A DNA stretch of 64,000 bases from Yonghaparkia sp. Root332 (GCF_001425665.1 NZ_LMCX01000001.1:1521028-1585027), one strand, 5' to 3'; positions 1-8,188 are shown, numbered from the stretch's first letter. Notes: a model not told the origin generated them from the letters alone. Numbers and translations: made by a program.

Positions 1-281
1 CCGAGCGCGGCGGTCTCGACGCCACGGTCGGCGAGCGCGGCAGGCTCGTCTCCGGCGGTCAGGCGCAGCGCATCGCGCTCGCCCGCGCGCTGCTGAGCGC
101 GGCGCCCGTGCTCGTGCTCGACGAGCCGACCGCGAACGTCGACCCCGAGCGCTCGGAGGCGCTGCTGGAGGAGCTGCTGGGCGCGGCCGCGGGGCCGGAG
201 CGCGCCGTGCTCGTGATCTCGCACGCACCCGTGCCCGACCGGCTCGTCACCCGTCGGGTGCGCATCGCCCCCGCGCGCTGA
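1..281 (+). CDS. ABC exporter ATP-binding domain, C-terminal part (CydC/CydD-like?)
   Basis: Only the last 92 codons are inside the window, read in the frame starting at base 3. The ABC signature LVSGGQAQRIALARAL is followed by Walker B (VLVLDEPT), the D-loop (ANVDPE) and the H-loop histidine (VISHAP), so this is the end of an ATP-hydrolysing domain that drives transmembrane transport. The run VGERGRLVSGG before the signature resembles exporter-type fused ATPases such as CydC/CydD (thiol export for cytochrome bd assembly). That assignment is inference, because the membrane domain lies outside the window. The gene ends 41 bases before the convergent deaminase gene. Confidence 0.8.
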   Translation, partial: ERGGLDATVGERGRLVSGGQAQRIALARALLSAAPVLVLDEPTANVDPERSEALLEELLGAAAGPERAVLVISHAPVPDRLVTRRVRIAPAR

Positions 282-322
282 GCGGGCGACCGGCGAGCAG
301 GCCGATCGGCCGGATCGGGCGC

Positions 323-790
323 TCAGTACTCGACGCGCTCGGTGTTCTCGCGCCAGGCGTCGAACGGCGCTGAGGCGCCCGACGACGGCGCGTGCTCGAC
401 GGGCGTGGGCCACGCGTCGCGGGGGGTGTCGAAGAGGTCGTAGAACACCGCGTCGTCGAAGCCCGCCCGTGCGGCATCGTGCCGGTCGGCGGCGAACACC
501 ACCCTGTCCAGCCGCGCCCAGAGCGCGGCGCTCAGGCACAGCGGGCACGGCTCGCAGCTCGCGTAGAGCACGCAGCCGCTCAGGTCGAAGGTGCCGAGCT
601 CGCGCGCGGCGACGCGGATCGCGACGACCTCGGCGTGGGCGGTCGGGTCGTTGTCGCGGGTGACGCGGTTGACCCCGGCGAACTCGCGGCCGTCCGGGGC
701 GACCACGATCGCGCCGAACGGACCGCCGCCGTCGGCGACGTTGCGGGCGGCGAGAGCGATGGCGCGATCGAGCGCGGAGGAGTCGTGCAC
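323..790 (-). CDS. Guanine deaminase-like nucleoside/base deaminase
   Basis: This 155-residue protein has the zinc-dependent cytidine/deoxycytidylate deaminase fold. His52 with Glu54 (HAEVVAIR) and the pair Cys82/Cys85 (CEPCPLC) form the zinc and catalytic site. The motifs GGGPFGAIVV and NDPTAHAEV are closest to guanine deaminase (GuaD of Bacillus), which converts guanine to xanthine, although other base or nucleoside deaminases share them. The start is GTG at 790. It follows TAGGCT (797-802) by 6 nt with no ribosome binding site, so the mRNA is probably leaderless. It is divergent from aspA. Substrate is inferred from motif similarity only. Confidence 0.82.
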   Translation of the reverse strand: MHDSSALDRAIALAARNVADGGGPFGAIVVAPDGREFAGVNRVTRDNDPTAHAEVVAIRVAARELGTFDLSGCVLYASCEPCPLCLSAALWARLDRVVFAADRHDAARAGFDDAVFYDLFDTPRDAWPTPVEHAPSSGASAPFDAWRENTERVEY

Positions 791-875
791 CGCGACAGCC
801 TAGCCGCGCCCTCACCGATAGACTCGAGCCGCCACCGCCACTGCTGTCGGACCCACAAGGAAGAGGCATCCATTC

Positions 876-2408
876 ATGGTGCGCACCACCGGCCCTGCTC
901 CCAGCTTCACGACGAGTGACGACGGAGTCCCGATCTATCGACCCGGTCTCGCGGAGGCGGGCGCCCCGCCGCGCGAGATGCGCATGGAGCACGACTCGCT
1001 CGGCTCGATGCCCATCCCGGCCGACGCCTACTGGGGCATCCACACCGCTCGCGCGCTGGAGAACTTCCCGATCACGCGTCGGGCGCTCTCCAATCACCCG
1101 AATCTCGTCATCGCCCTCGCGTTCGTCAAGCAGGCGGCGGCGCGCGCGAACGCCGAGATCGGCGTGCTCGACACCGAGAAGGCCGAGGTCATCGACCGCG
1201 CCTGCCAGGAGATCATCGAGGGCCACCACCACGACCAGTTCGTGCTCGGCGTGCTGCAGGGCGGCGCGGGCACGAGCACGAACATGTCGGTCAACGAGAT
1301 CATCGCCAATCGCGGCCTCGAGCTGCTCGGCCACGCCAAGGGCGAGTACGAGCACCTGCACCCGATCGACGACGTCAACCGCAGCCAGTCGACGAACGAC
1401 GTGTACCCCACCGCGATCAAGCTCGCGATGGTGCTGAGCCTGCGCACGCTGCTGGAGGAGCACGAGCTGCTCAGCGAGTCGTTCGCGAGCAAGGGGCGCG
1501 AGTTCGCGCACGTCCTCAAGGTCGGTCGCACGCAGCTGCAGGACGCCGTGCCGATGACGCTCGGCCAGGAGTTCCGCGGCTTCGCCACGACGATGCGGGA
1601 GGACCACGACCGGCTCTCCGAGGTGATCCCGTGGCTCAACGAGATCAACCTCGGCGCGACGGCGATCGGCACGGGCATCACCGCCGACCCGCGGTACGCC
1701 GAGAGCGTGCGCCGGCACCTGAGCGAGGTCTCCGGCTACGCCATGGTGACCGCCCCCGACCTCATCGAGGCGACGAGCGACGCGGGCATCTTCATGACCC
1801 TCTCCGGTACGCTCAAGCGCGCCGCCGTGAAGCTCTCGAAGATCTGCAACGACCTCCGCCTGCTCTCCAGCGGGCCGCAGGCGGGCTTCGGCGAGATCAA
1901 CCTGCCGCCGCGCCAGGCGGGCTCGTCGATCATGCCGGGCAAGGTCAACCCGGTGATCCCCGAGGTCGTGAACCAGGTCGCGTTCTCGATCATCGGCGCG
2001 GATGCGACCGTCACGGCGGCGGCCGAGGCGGGGCAGCTGCAGCTCAACGCCTTCGAGCCGGTCATCGCCACGAGCATCATGCAGTCGCTCGCGTGGATGA
2101 CGAACGCGTGCCGGACGCTCCGCCTAAACTGCGTCGACGGCATCACCGCGAACGTCGAGCGGCTGAGCGAGATGGTCGACCTGAGCGTCGGCGTCGTCAC
2201 CGCCCTCACGCCGTACATCGGCTACCAGGCCTCGGCGAAGCTCGCCTACGAGGCGCTCAACTCGCCCCTGTCGATCCGGCAGATCGTCGTCGAGCGCGGC
2301 CTCATGTCGGCGGAGGACGTCGAGCGCGTGCTCTCGCCGGAGCGGCTCTCGGGCTCGGTGCCGATGACGGGCGCGATCGCCCTGCCGATGGTGCCGGTCG
2401 AGGACTGA
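876..2408 (+). CDS. aspA: Aspartate ammonia-lyase
   Basis: This 510-residue cytosolic enzyme reversibly deaminates L-aspartate to fumarate and ammonia. It carries the fumarase/aspartase superfamily signature GSSIMPGKVNP near residue 349. The HDSLGSMPIPADAYWGIHT segment and the RSQSTNDVYPT and GRTQLQDAVPMTLGQEF blocks are aspartase-like. About 35 residues precede the usual family start (near MRMEHDSLG), but the ATG at 876 has a good site (AAGGAAGAGG) upstream and is kept. A TAGACT -10 hexamer at 819-824 gives a short leader. A perfect hairpin follows the stop codon. Fumarase is the alternative family member, but aspartase fits better. Confidence 0.9.
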   Translation: MVRTTGPAPSFTTSDDGVPIYRPGLAEAGAPPREMRMEHDSLGSMPIPADAYWGIHTARALENFPITRRALSNHPNLVIALAFVKQAAARANAEIGVLDTEKAEVIDRACQEIIEGHHHDQFVLGVLQGGAGTSTNMSVNEIIANRGLELLGHAKGEYEHLHPIDDVNRSQSTNDVYPTAIKLAMVLSLRTLLEEHELLSESFASKGREFAHVLKVGRTQLQDAVPMTLGQEFRGFATTMREDHDRLSEVIPWLNEINLGATAIGTGITADPRYAESVRRHLSEVSGYAMVTAPDLIEATSDAGIFMTLSGTLKRAAVKLSKICNDLRLLSSGPQAGFGEINLPPRQAGSSIMPGKVNPVIPEVVNQVAFSIIGADATVTAAAEAGQLQLNAFEPVIATSIMQSLAWMTNACRTLRLNCVDGITANVERLSEMVDLSVGVVTALTPYIGYQASAKLAYEALNSPLSIRQIVVERGLMSAEDVERVLSPERLSGSVPMTGAIALPMVPVED

Positions 2409-2420
2409 CCGCGAGCCGAC

Positions 2421-2449
2421 GCCGGCCCCGTGGTCGCCACGGGGCCGGC
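2421..2449. terminator. Bidirectional hairpin terminator
   Basis: A perfect 13-bp stem (GCCGGCCCCGTGG with its complement) and a TCG loop lie 13 bases after aspA and 11 bases after the convergent small gene at 2460. There is no U-run, as is common in high-GC actinobacteria. Confidence 0.75.
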
Positions 2450-2459
2450 GCTCTCGGCG

Positions 2460-2576
2460 TCAGTGGTCCCTGAGCAGCGCGATGAGCTCGCTCTTGCGCA
2501 GCCTCGAGCACCCGGTGAGTCCGAGCTCCGTCGCGCACGGCCGCTCCTCCGCCGCGCCCGTCCGCGCGGGCGCCAT
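2460..2576 (-). CDS. 38-residue Rho-N/SAP-like small protein
   Basis: This is a very small reading frame of 38 codons. Its ATG overlaps the stop of the preceding dehydrogenase remnant as TGATG, which is typical of translational reinitiation. The second half, ELGLTGCSRLRKSELIALL, resembles the helix-turn-helix core of Rho N-terminal/SAP-type nucleic-acid binding domains (short helix, G-x-S-R-x-R/K, K-x-E-L-I-x-L-L). The first 15 residues look unstructured. The hairpin at 2421-2449 follows. Function is unknown, and nucleic-acid binding is inference from the motif. It could instead be a chance frame, but the overlap and the motif argue for a real gene. Confidence 0.5.
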   Translation of the reverse strand: MAPARTGAAEERPCATELGLTGCSRLRKSELIALLRDH

Positions 2577-2983
2577 CAGAGGCTCTTCCCGCCGGTCACG
2601 GGCAGCACCGCGCCCGAGACGTCGCTCGCGGTGTCGCTCGCGAGGTACACGGAGGCGGGGGCGACCTCGGCGGGCTGCCCCGCGCGACCCAGCGGGGTGT
2701 CCTGCCCGAAGTCGGGTAGCGTCTCCGGCCAGCTCGTCGCGGGGATGAGCGGCGTCCAGATCGGCCCGGGCGCGACGGCGATCGCGACGGCGCGGCCGAT
2801 GCCGCTGTCGGCGCCGGTGATGAGCGCGCGGCGGTCGCGCAGGCGGTCGGCGCCGCGGTAGCTCTCCTCGCCGTGGTCGGGCGTCGGGCTCGTCGCGTCG
2901 GTGAGACCGGGCTGCGACTGCTCCTGCTCGGGGAAGCCCTCGCTGCGGTGGAGGGACGTCGGGTCGGTGGTCGATGCGCTCAT
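2576..2983 (-). pseudogene. Short-chain dehydrogenase with large internal deletion
   Basis: The 135-residue frame keeps both ends of a YghA/YdaD-type short-chain dehydrogenase but lacks the middle. The N-terminal lead (PTPDHGEESYRGADRL) and the cofactor motif (ALITGADSGIGRA, near residues 72-84) run straight into VAPGPIWTPLIPATSWP and the C-terminal substrate loop. Family members are close to 300 residues. The NAG motif, the catalytic serine and the YxxxK active site are all missing, so it should not be an active oxidoreductase. The reading frame is intact across the junction, and a good ribosome site (GAAGGGAG) remains at ATG 2983. It is probably an in-frame deletion between short GTCGCG repeats. 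A retained NAD-binding role cannot be excluded. Confidence 0.75.
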
Positions 2984-3069
2984 GTCGCTCCCTTCGTCGA
3001 CCGCCGGCGCGGTCGCGGGGGCCACGGTACGACCGGGGCGTCGCCGGTCGTCACGGGGTTGACAGCCGG

Positions 3070-3363
3070 TCAGTTCGACTCGGCGCTGCCCTTCTCGACG
3101 AGCCGCTTGGAGAGCAGGACGATGAGGATCACGCCGTACGTGTCGGCGACGATGCTGATGTTGTACTCCCAGAAGAACCAGATCCAGAACTCGCTCGCCT
3201 CGAGCGGGGCGCCCGCGTGCTCCTGCTCGCCGACCCAGACGTGGTGCCCGGCGAGGACAGCGACCAGCGTCTGGACGACGAGGATCGCCGCGAGGACGAT
3301 CGACAGGCTGTGGCGCTGCCAGAAGGAGCCCTCCGTGCGCGCGCCGCGGTAGTGCATGACCAT
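3070..3363 (-). CDS. Two-helix membrane protein, DUF6766-like
   Basis: This 97-residue protein has two predicted membrane helices, at about residues 21-40 (SIVLAAILVVQTLVAVLAG) and 72-90 (DTYGVILIVLLSKRLV), with a connecting loop rich in charged and aromatic residues (EFWIWFFWEYN). The layout and the ending KRLVEKGSAESN resemble small actinobacterial membrane proteins of the DUF6766 type. That match is from memory of the family and is not certain. It lies in a leftward run with the Ada-AlkA, acidic protein and dehydrogenase genes. No enzymatic motif is visible. Starts could be ATG 3363 or ATG 3357. Confidence 0.6.
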   Translation of the reverse strand: MVMHYRGARTEGSFWQRHSLSIVLAAILVVQTLVAVLAGHHVWVGEQEHAGAPLEASEFWIWFFWEYNISIVADTYGVILIVLLSKRLVEKGSAESN

Positions 3364-3429
3364 GGGGGCACGCTAGCGACGGCGATCGCGGGCGAGGAGG
3401 GGGTTGCGCGAGCGGCCGCGAGGGCATGC

Positions 3430-3660
3430 TCAGACGGCGGGGCGCTCGTCGTCCAGGGCGACGTCGGGGTCGGGCTCGACCTCGACGCGCTCGTCCGGGT
3501 CGATCGTCGGCGGCGGCAGTGCCTCGTCGAGGGCGTCGTCGAGGTCGACGGGGCGCTCGGCGTCGTGGTCGATGTCGCGGGCCAGCAGCTCGCGGTCGAC
3601 GAGCTCCTCGTCGCCGCTGCGGGGCTCGTGGTTCCGGGGCTCGTGCTCGTTCGCGGTCAT
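3430..3660 (-). CDS. Acidic hypothetical protein
   Basis: This 76-residue protein is very acidic and proline-containing, with runs such as DDALDEALPPPTIDPDERVEVEPDPD. It has no membrane helix or recognisable domain and is probably disordered. Its ATG overlaps the stop of the upstream Ada-AlkA gene (ATGA at 3657-3660), and GGAGGGAG lies just upstream, so it is co-translated with the repair gene. I do not recognise the family. The operon position suggests a link to the alkylation response, but that is inference. Confidence 0.65.
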   Translation of the reverse strand: MTANEHEPRNHEPRSGDEELVDRELLARDIDHDAERPVDLDDALDEALPPPTIDPDERVEVEPDPDVALDDERPAV

Positions 3661-5204
3661 GCCCGCTCCCTCCGTCGGTGCGCGGTGCGCGCTCCATCCT
3701 CCCGCGCTCCCGTCGCCACCGGGGGAGCGCTCCTCCACAGGTGCAGGGTCGCGTAGCTGCGCCACGGCGCCCAGCGCTCGCCGAGCGCGTGCGCCTCGCG
3801 CGTCGTCCCGGCGGCTCCGGCCGCGCGCAGCGAGCGCAGAAGCACGAGGTCGTCCGCGAGCAGGATGTCCGGGGCGCCCAGCACGCGCATGGCCACGTAT
3901 CCGGCCGTCCACGGACCGATCCCCGGCAGCGCCTCGAGGCGCGCCCGCAGCTCGGCCGCCGGCATCCCGACGTCGATCGCGAGCCGCCCGCTCGCGAGCT
4001 CCTCGGCGACGCCGATGATCGTCGCCACCCTCCGCGCGGGACCGCGCAGCACCGAATGCCCGTGCTCGGCGATCGCGGCAGCGTCCGGGAAGGCCCGCAG
4101 ACCGGCGCGCGGCTCGTGCGCGGCGAGCGCATGGAGGTCGGCCGCGAGGCGCCCGAGCACGGTGCGCGCGGCCGGCAGCGAGATCTGCTGCCCGACGATC
4201 GTCCGCAGGAGCGTCTCGGCCGCGTCGACCGCTCCGGGGATGCGGATGCCCGGCTGCGCGGAGACGAGCGGCCCGAGCAGGGCATCCCGCCCGAGGGCCT
4301 CGTCGATCGCGGCCGCGTCGGCGTCGAGATCGAACCAGCGGCGGATCCGCGCGACGAGCGGAGCGAGGTCGGCGATCGCGGCGAGCTCGGCCGAGCAGAC
4401 GACGCCCGGGCGCTCGGCGTCCAGGCGCACCCTCACGAGCGCGGGGCCGTGGGGGAGGGGGATCCAGCGCCGGACGGCCCCGTCGTCGACCTCCTCGACG
4501 CCCGAGATCGCGTGGTCGGCGACGTAGCGGACGAGCCCGGCGCCGTCGAAGGGCGCCCGCGCCGCGAGCCGCACGCTCACGGCGGTCGCTCCGCCCGCGG
4601 CGGCCGCGCCGGGCGTCGCGCGGACGCCGTGACGCCCGGACCGCGCGAGGCCGCGCAGAGCCGTGGGCGTGAGGCCGTAGACCTCCTGGATCGTGTCGTT
4701 GAACTGCCGCAGGCTCGCGAACCCCGCCGCGAACGCGACGTCGGCGACCGGGAGGTCGGTGCCCGCGAGCAGGGCCCGCGCCGACTCGGCCCGGTGGGCG
4801 CGCGCGAGGGCGAGCGGCCCGGCGCCGAGCTCGCCCTGCAGCACGCGCACGAGGTGCCGGCTCGAGTAGCCGAGCCGCGACGCGAGCCCCGGAACGCCCT
4901 CGCGCTCGACGACCCCGTCGAGGATCAGCCGCATCGCGCGGGCGGCGAGATCGTCCCGTCGATTCCAGTCGGGGTTGCCCGGCACCGCGTCGGGCTGGCA
5001 GCGCTTGCACGCGCGCAGCCCCGCCTCGTGCGCCGCCGCTGCGGTCGGGAAGAAGTCGACGTTGTGCGGCCGTGGCGTCGTCGCGGGGCACGAGGGGCGG
5101 CAGTAGATGCCCGTCGTGCGCACGCCGGCGATGAACTGGCCGTCGAAGCGCGCATCGCGCGCGGCGAGGGCCCGGTAGCAGACGGCGTGGTCGAGAGGGG
5201 GCAC
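3657..5204 (-). CDS. Ada regulatory domain fused to DNA-3-methyladenine glycosylase (AlkA)
   Basis: This 515-residue fusion combines an alkylation sensor with a base-excision glycosylase. The N-terminus has the four zinc cysteines of the Ada methylphosphotriester domain (Cys35, Cys39, Cys66, Cys69). Next comes an AraC-type helix-turn-helix region (LASRLGYSSRHLVRVLQ and SLRQFNDTIQEVYGLTPTAL). The C-terminal half is an AlkA fold with the HhH motif LPGIGPWTAGYVAMRVLG and the catalytic aspartate of LLADDLVLL near residue 450. The O6-methylguanine transferase domain is absent, as in other actinobacterial AdaA-AlkA fusions. It should switch on repair genes after methylation and excise 3-methyladenine. 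The start is GTG at 5204, and the gene heads a leftward operon. Confidence 0.9.
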   Translation of the reverse strand: MPPLDHAVCYRALAARDARFDGQFIAGVRTTGIYCRPSCPATTPRPHNVDFFPTAAAAHEAGLRACKRCQPDAVPGNPDWNRRDDLAARAMRLILDGVVEREGVPGLASRLGYSSRHLVRVLQGELGAGPLALARAHRAESARALLAGTDLPVADVAFAAGFASLRQFNDTIQEVYGLTPTALRGLARSGRHGVRATPGAAAAGGATAVSVRLAARAPFDGAGLVRYVADHAISGVEEVDDGAVRRWIPLPHGPALVRVRLDAERPGVVCSAELAAIADLAPLVARIRRWFDLDADAAAIDEALGRDALLGPLVSAQPGIRIPGAVDAAETLLRTIVGQQISLPAARTVLGRLAADLHALAAHEPRAGLRAFPDAAAIAEHGHSVLRGPARRVATIIGVAEELASGRLAIDVGMPAAELRARLEALPGIGPWTAGYVAMRVLGAPDILLADDLVLLRSLRAAGAAGTTREAHALGERWAPWRSYATLHLWRSAPPVATGAREDGARTAHRRRERA

Positions 5205-5300
5205 GCCCCCACCCTGCCACCGGGCGGATGCCCGCACCAGCGGGATTCGGACATCCCGATCAGGGCGCCGCGCCCCGATCGCCTCGCTAGGCTCGCGAAC

Positions 5301-6569
5301 ATGAGCGAGCCCCTCCACCCGCCCGCATCCGCGCCGAGCACGCCCGACTGGTCGGCGACCGCGGGGCTCGCGCCCGACTCGGCACCCGCGCCCGCGAGCG
5401 CGCCGCCGGAGGTGCGCGCGGAATCGTCCACGCCGGCCCAGCCCGGGTTCGCGACGCCCCCGCGGCGCCGGTCGGCGGGGATGCTCGTCCTCGCCGTCAT
5501 CGGATTCGTCGTCCTCGGCGCGGTCGCCCTCGTCGTCGGGCTCTACCTCCTCGCCGGTCTCGGCCCTGCGGGCCTCGTGATCGGCGCGATCATGGCGCTC
5601 GTGCCGCTCGCGATCGTGTTCGCGGGCATCCGCTGGATCGATCGATGGGAGCCCGAGCCGCGCGGCGCGCTCGTCTTCGCCTTCCTGTGGGGCGCGGGCA
5701 TGAGCGTGCTCATCGCGCTCGCCGTCGACGCCGAGATCCGCAACGTCGTCGCGATGGCGGGCGGGTCGAGCGAGGCGTTCGAGTTCTTCGGCGCCGCGAT
5801 CCAGGCGCCGATCGTCGAGGAGCTCGGCAAGGGTCTCGGCGTGCTCATCCTGTTCTGGACGGTCCGCCGCCACTTCGACGGGCCCGTCGACGGCATCGTC
5901 TACGCGGCGACCGTCGCGGGCGGGTTCGCGTTCACCGAGAACATCCTCTACTTCGGCACGCAGCTCGCCGATGGCGGGCTTCTGAGCGGAGGCACGATCG
6001 AGATCTTCTTCATCCGCGGTCTCATGTCGCCGTTCGCGCACGTCATGTTCACGGCCTTCATCGGCGCCGCGCTCGGGTTCGCCGCTCGCCGGGCGGGGGC
6101 GCTCGCGGGCCTCGGGCTCTTCGTCGTCGGGGCGATCCCGGCGATCCTGCTCCACGCGTTCTGGAACGGCGCGCTGTTCTTCGTCGGCGACTTCTACGGC
6201 TACTACCTGCTCGTGCAGGTGCCGATGTTCCTCATCGCCGTTGCGATCGTCATCGCGCTGCGCAGGCAGGAGCAGCGGCTCACCGCCGTGCGCCTCGGCG
6301 AGTACGCCGCGGTCGGCTGGCTGCACCCGCAGGAGGTCGCGATGCTCGCCACGCCCGCCGGGCGGCGCACGGCGCAGGCGTGGGCCGCGCGCCACGGGGT
6401 GCCGGGGCTCATGCGCGCGTTCATCCGCGACGCGACGCGCCTCGCGCACGCGCGCCAGCGCATCCTCGGCGGTCGCGACGGCATCGGCGCCCACGTCGAC
6501 GAGGCGGAGCTCCTGCAGCGCGTCGCCGCCTCGCGGCACGCCCTCATGTCGGGGCGCGCGACGCCCTGA
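5301..6569 (+). CDS. PrsW-family intramembrane metalloprotease
   Basis: This 422-residue membrane protein has about eight hydrophobic segments between residues 57 and 325, after a Pro/Ala/Ser-rich cytoplasmic start. The PrsW hallmarks are present: EELGK near residue 173, FTENILYF near 212, the histidine of SPFAHVMF near 245 and HAFWN near 284. These are the presumed metal ligands and catalytic residues. PrsW proteases cleave membrane anti-sigma factors, and the RskA-type anti-sigma gene at 10407 is a possible local substrate (inference). The ATG follows TAGGCT (5288-5293) by 7 nt without a ribosome site, so it is probably leaderless. It diverges from the Ada-AlkA operon. Confidence 0.88.
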   Translation: MSEPLHPPASAPSTPDWSATAGLAPDSAPAPASAPPEVRAESSTPAQPGFATPPRRRSAGMLVLAVIGFVVLGAVALVVGLYLLAGLGPAGLVIGAIMALVPLAIVFAGIRWIDRWEPEPRGALVFAFLWGAGMSVLIALAVDAEIRNVVAMAGGSSEAFEFFGAAIQAPIVEELGKGLGVLILFWTVRRHFDGPVDGIVYAATVAGGFAFTENILYFGTQLADGGLLSGGTIEIFFIRGLMSPFAHVMFTAFIGAALGFAARRAGALAGLGLFVVGAIPAILLHAFWNGALFFVGDFYGYYLLVQVPMFLIAVAIVIALRRQEQRLTAVRLGEYAAVGWLHPQEVAMLATPAGRRTAQAWAARHGVPGLMRAFIRDATRLAHARQRILGGRDGIGAHVDEAELLQRVAASRHALMSGRATP

Positions 6570-7088
6570 GATCGGCCGACGCTGCGACCGTCCCGCGCGA
6601 GCGCGCGGTCGGGCGGATGCCCGTGGCCCCTTAACGAGATGGGGGCCGGTCGGTGCGCCCCCGCGCTCCGACCGGCCCGTCCGATTCCCTCCCTGCGTCG
6701 CAGCCCCCTGCGACTCACCCCCCGGTTGCAGTCCCCCGGAGTTCCTCGGCTCGTTCCCGATACACACGGCATTCGGCGCCCGCCCGAGAGCGGATTGCCA
6801 GAGTGCGGGCCCCCACTTCGGGGGATATCCGCGGCGGGAGCGAGCGGAGTCGAGGCGGACGGCGCCGGTTAACAGACTCGCCGCCCAGTGGCGGGGCAGG
6901 GCCTCCGGCGCTTCTGGGCGGCGAGTTGATCTGCCCCTATGGTGCATCGCGCCTCGCGCGGGGTCAAGAGACGGGGAGAATCGGGCGTTCGACCCCCTGA
7001 CTGGGGCGTGAGCGGACCGAGCGCCGCTCGCTAGCCTGACCAGCGGGGAATCGACCGCGCTTCGGCCCCGCTGACCCGACGAGCGCGA
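6570..7088. other. 519-base stretch without a gene; contains inverted repeats
   Basis: I see no convincing coding frame here. The stretch holds an 11-bp stem (6643-6653 with 6668-6678), which may end prsW transcription, and a 13-bp perfect inverted repeat at 6876-6926. TAGCCT at 7033-7038 could be the -10 element of the next gene. Base composition is slightly less GC-rich than the flanking genes. Confidence 0.5.
6876..6926. repeat. 13-bp perfect inverted repeat
   Basis: ACTCGCCGCCCAG at 6876-6888 is exactly complementary to CTGGGCGGCGAGT at 6914-6926, around a 25-base loop. It lies about 160 bases before the zinc-ribbon protein gene. It could be a structured RNA leader, a terminator or a paired protein-binding site. 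Confidence 0.6.
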
Positions 7089-8123
7089 GTGAAGGCGGTG
7101 ACGCGGGTGGCGGCCTGCCCGAACTGCGCTTCGCCGCTGCGCGACGGGCTCCGATTCTGCACGCAGTGCGGCACCGCACTGCTCACCGCTCCCGCCATCT
7201 CCGCGCCCGCTCCCGCGGTCGACGCCGTGCCCGCCCCCGTGCCGGCGCTCGGTCCCGGGGCTCCCGAGCCCGTCGCCCGCCCGAGCATCCTCGGGCTCCT
7301 GGTGTCGCCGTCGCCGGCATCCGTCGAGGCGGAGGACGCAGAGGAGGACGGCGACGCGCGTGAGGCGGACACGGCCGAGCCCGAGGCGCCGCCGGAGCCC
7401 GCCGAGCACGCCGTCCCCGTCGCGCCCCTGCATCCGCTGGGCGTTCCGGTCATCAGCGCGCGGCAGCCGCCGAGACCGGGCGCGAACCCGACGCACATCG
7501 GCCGCGCACGCTCGTACATCACGGCGCCTCCCGCGCCCGTGGCGTCCGCGACGTCCGCGGAGCCCGCGAGTGCGCCTCTGCCGACTGCCGACGCGGCAGC
7601 CGCCCGGATCCCCTCACCGCCGGCAGCGGTGGTATCCGGGTCGAGCGCGGCATCGGGGGCGACCGCGCCCTCCGCCTCGACCGCGCCCTCCGCGCCGTCG
7701 CCGTCGATCGATCAGCGACCCGCGGGGCGCACCTCCGGCCGTCGCTACTCTCCGCCGCCCGCGCGCAGCACCGCCGCGTCGTGGGCCCTCGTCACCGGTC
7801 TCCTGCCGCTGCTCGTATCGATCTTCGGCAACGCCGTGACGACCGAGCTCGGCACCGAGGCGCTCGAGGCGACCGCCTCCGGAGTGACCTCCGGCGCGTG
7901 GGCGCCCGTCTTCGTCGCGCTCTCGCTCGTGTTCGTCGCGAACGCCGCCCTGCTCACCGTGTGCGCGATCACCGGGGTCCGGGGCATCCGCGAGACGAGC
8001 AACGGCATCACGCGGGGTCGCCCTCTCGCGGTCTCCGGGCTCGCCGCCGGCGCTGTCAACGTCGTGCTGCTCGTGGCGGGGCTCGTGATCTCCATCTCGG
8101 GGCTGTCGGCCGTCCTCGCCTGA
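7089..8123 (+). CDS. Zinc-ribbon and DUF4190-like membrane protein
   Basis: This 344-residue protein begins with a zinc ribbon (CPNCASPLRDGLRFCTQCG, residues about 10-28). A linker of about 180 residues rich in Pro, Ala and Ser follows. The C-terminal membrane part has three helices: about 237-255 (ALVTGLLPLLVSIFG), 277-300 (VFVALSLVFVANAALLTVC) and 320-342. The tail resembles the DUF4190-type membrane domain. The ribbon should be cytoplasmic. No enzymatic function is visible. GTG 7089 is used, but GTG 7098 and GTG 7107 are possible and none has a strong ribosome site. Confidence 0.65.
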   Translation: MKAVTRVAACPNCASPLRDGLRFCTQCGTALLTAPAISAPAPAVDAVPAPVPALGPGAPEPVARPSILGLLVSPSPASVEAEDAEEDGDAREADTAEPEAPPEPAEHAVPVAPLHPLGVPVISARQPPRPGANPTHIGRARSYITAPPAPVASATSAEPASAPLPTADAAAARIPSPPAAVVSGSSAASGATAPSASTAPSAPSPSIDQRPAGRTSGRRYSPPPARSTAASWALVTGLLPLLVSIFGNAVTTELGTEALEATASGVTSGAWAPVFVALSLVFVANAALLTVCAITGVRGIRETSNGITRGRPLAVSGLAAGAVNVVLLVAGLVISISGLSAVLA

Positions 8124-8172
8124 CCGCCCCCAGCATCCGGTCGGTGCTCTGACGGCCTTCTCCCAGGTTCCA

Positions 8173-8188
8173 GCGCATCCGGATGCGC
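8173..8188. repeat. 16-bp palindrome GCGCATCCGGATGCGC
   Basis: This is a perfect palindrome in the 158-base gap before the DUF4397 gene. The identical 16-mer recurs at 58029-58044 inside dapF. Its core joins GCATCC to GGATGC, a word that is unusually common across the window. A smaller hairpin (AAGGCG/CGCCTT) follows at about 8214-8230. Confidence 0.6.

Noticed and set aside
1..281. Naming the first gene cydC
   Set aside because: The membrane domain is outside the window; the ATPase end alone cannot separate CydC/CydD from other exporters.
3426..5300. Very long open frame on the plus strand continuous with the PrsW gene
   Set aside because: It is antisense to the Ada-AlkA gene, is arginine-rich low-complexity translation typical of high-GC shadow frames, and the PrsW family begins at 5301 behind a promoter.
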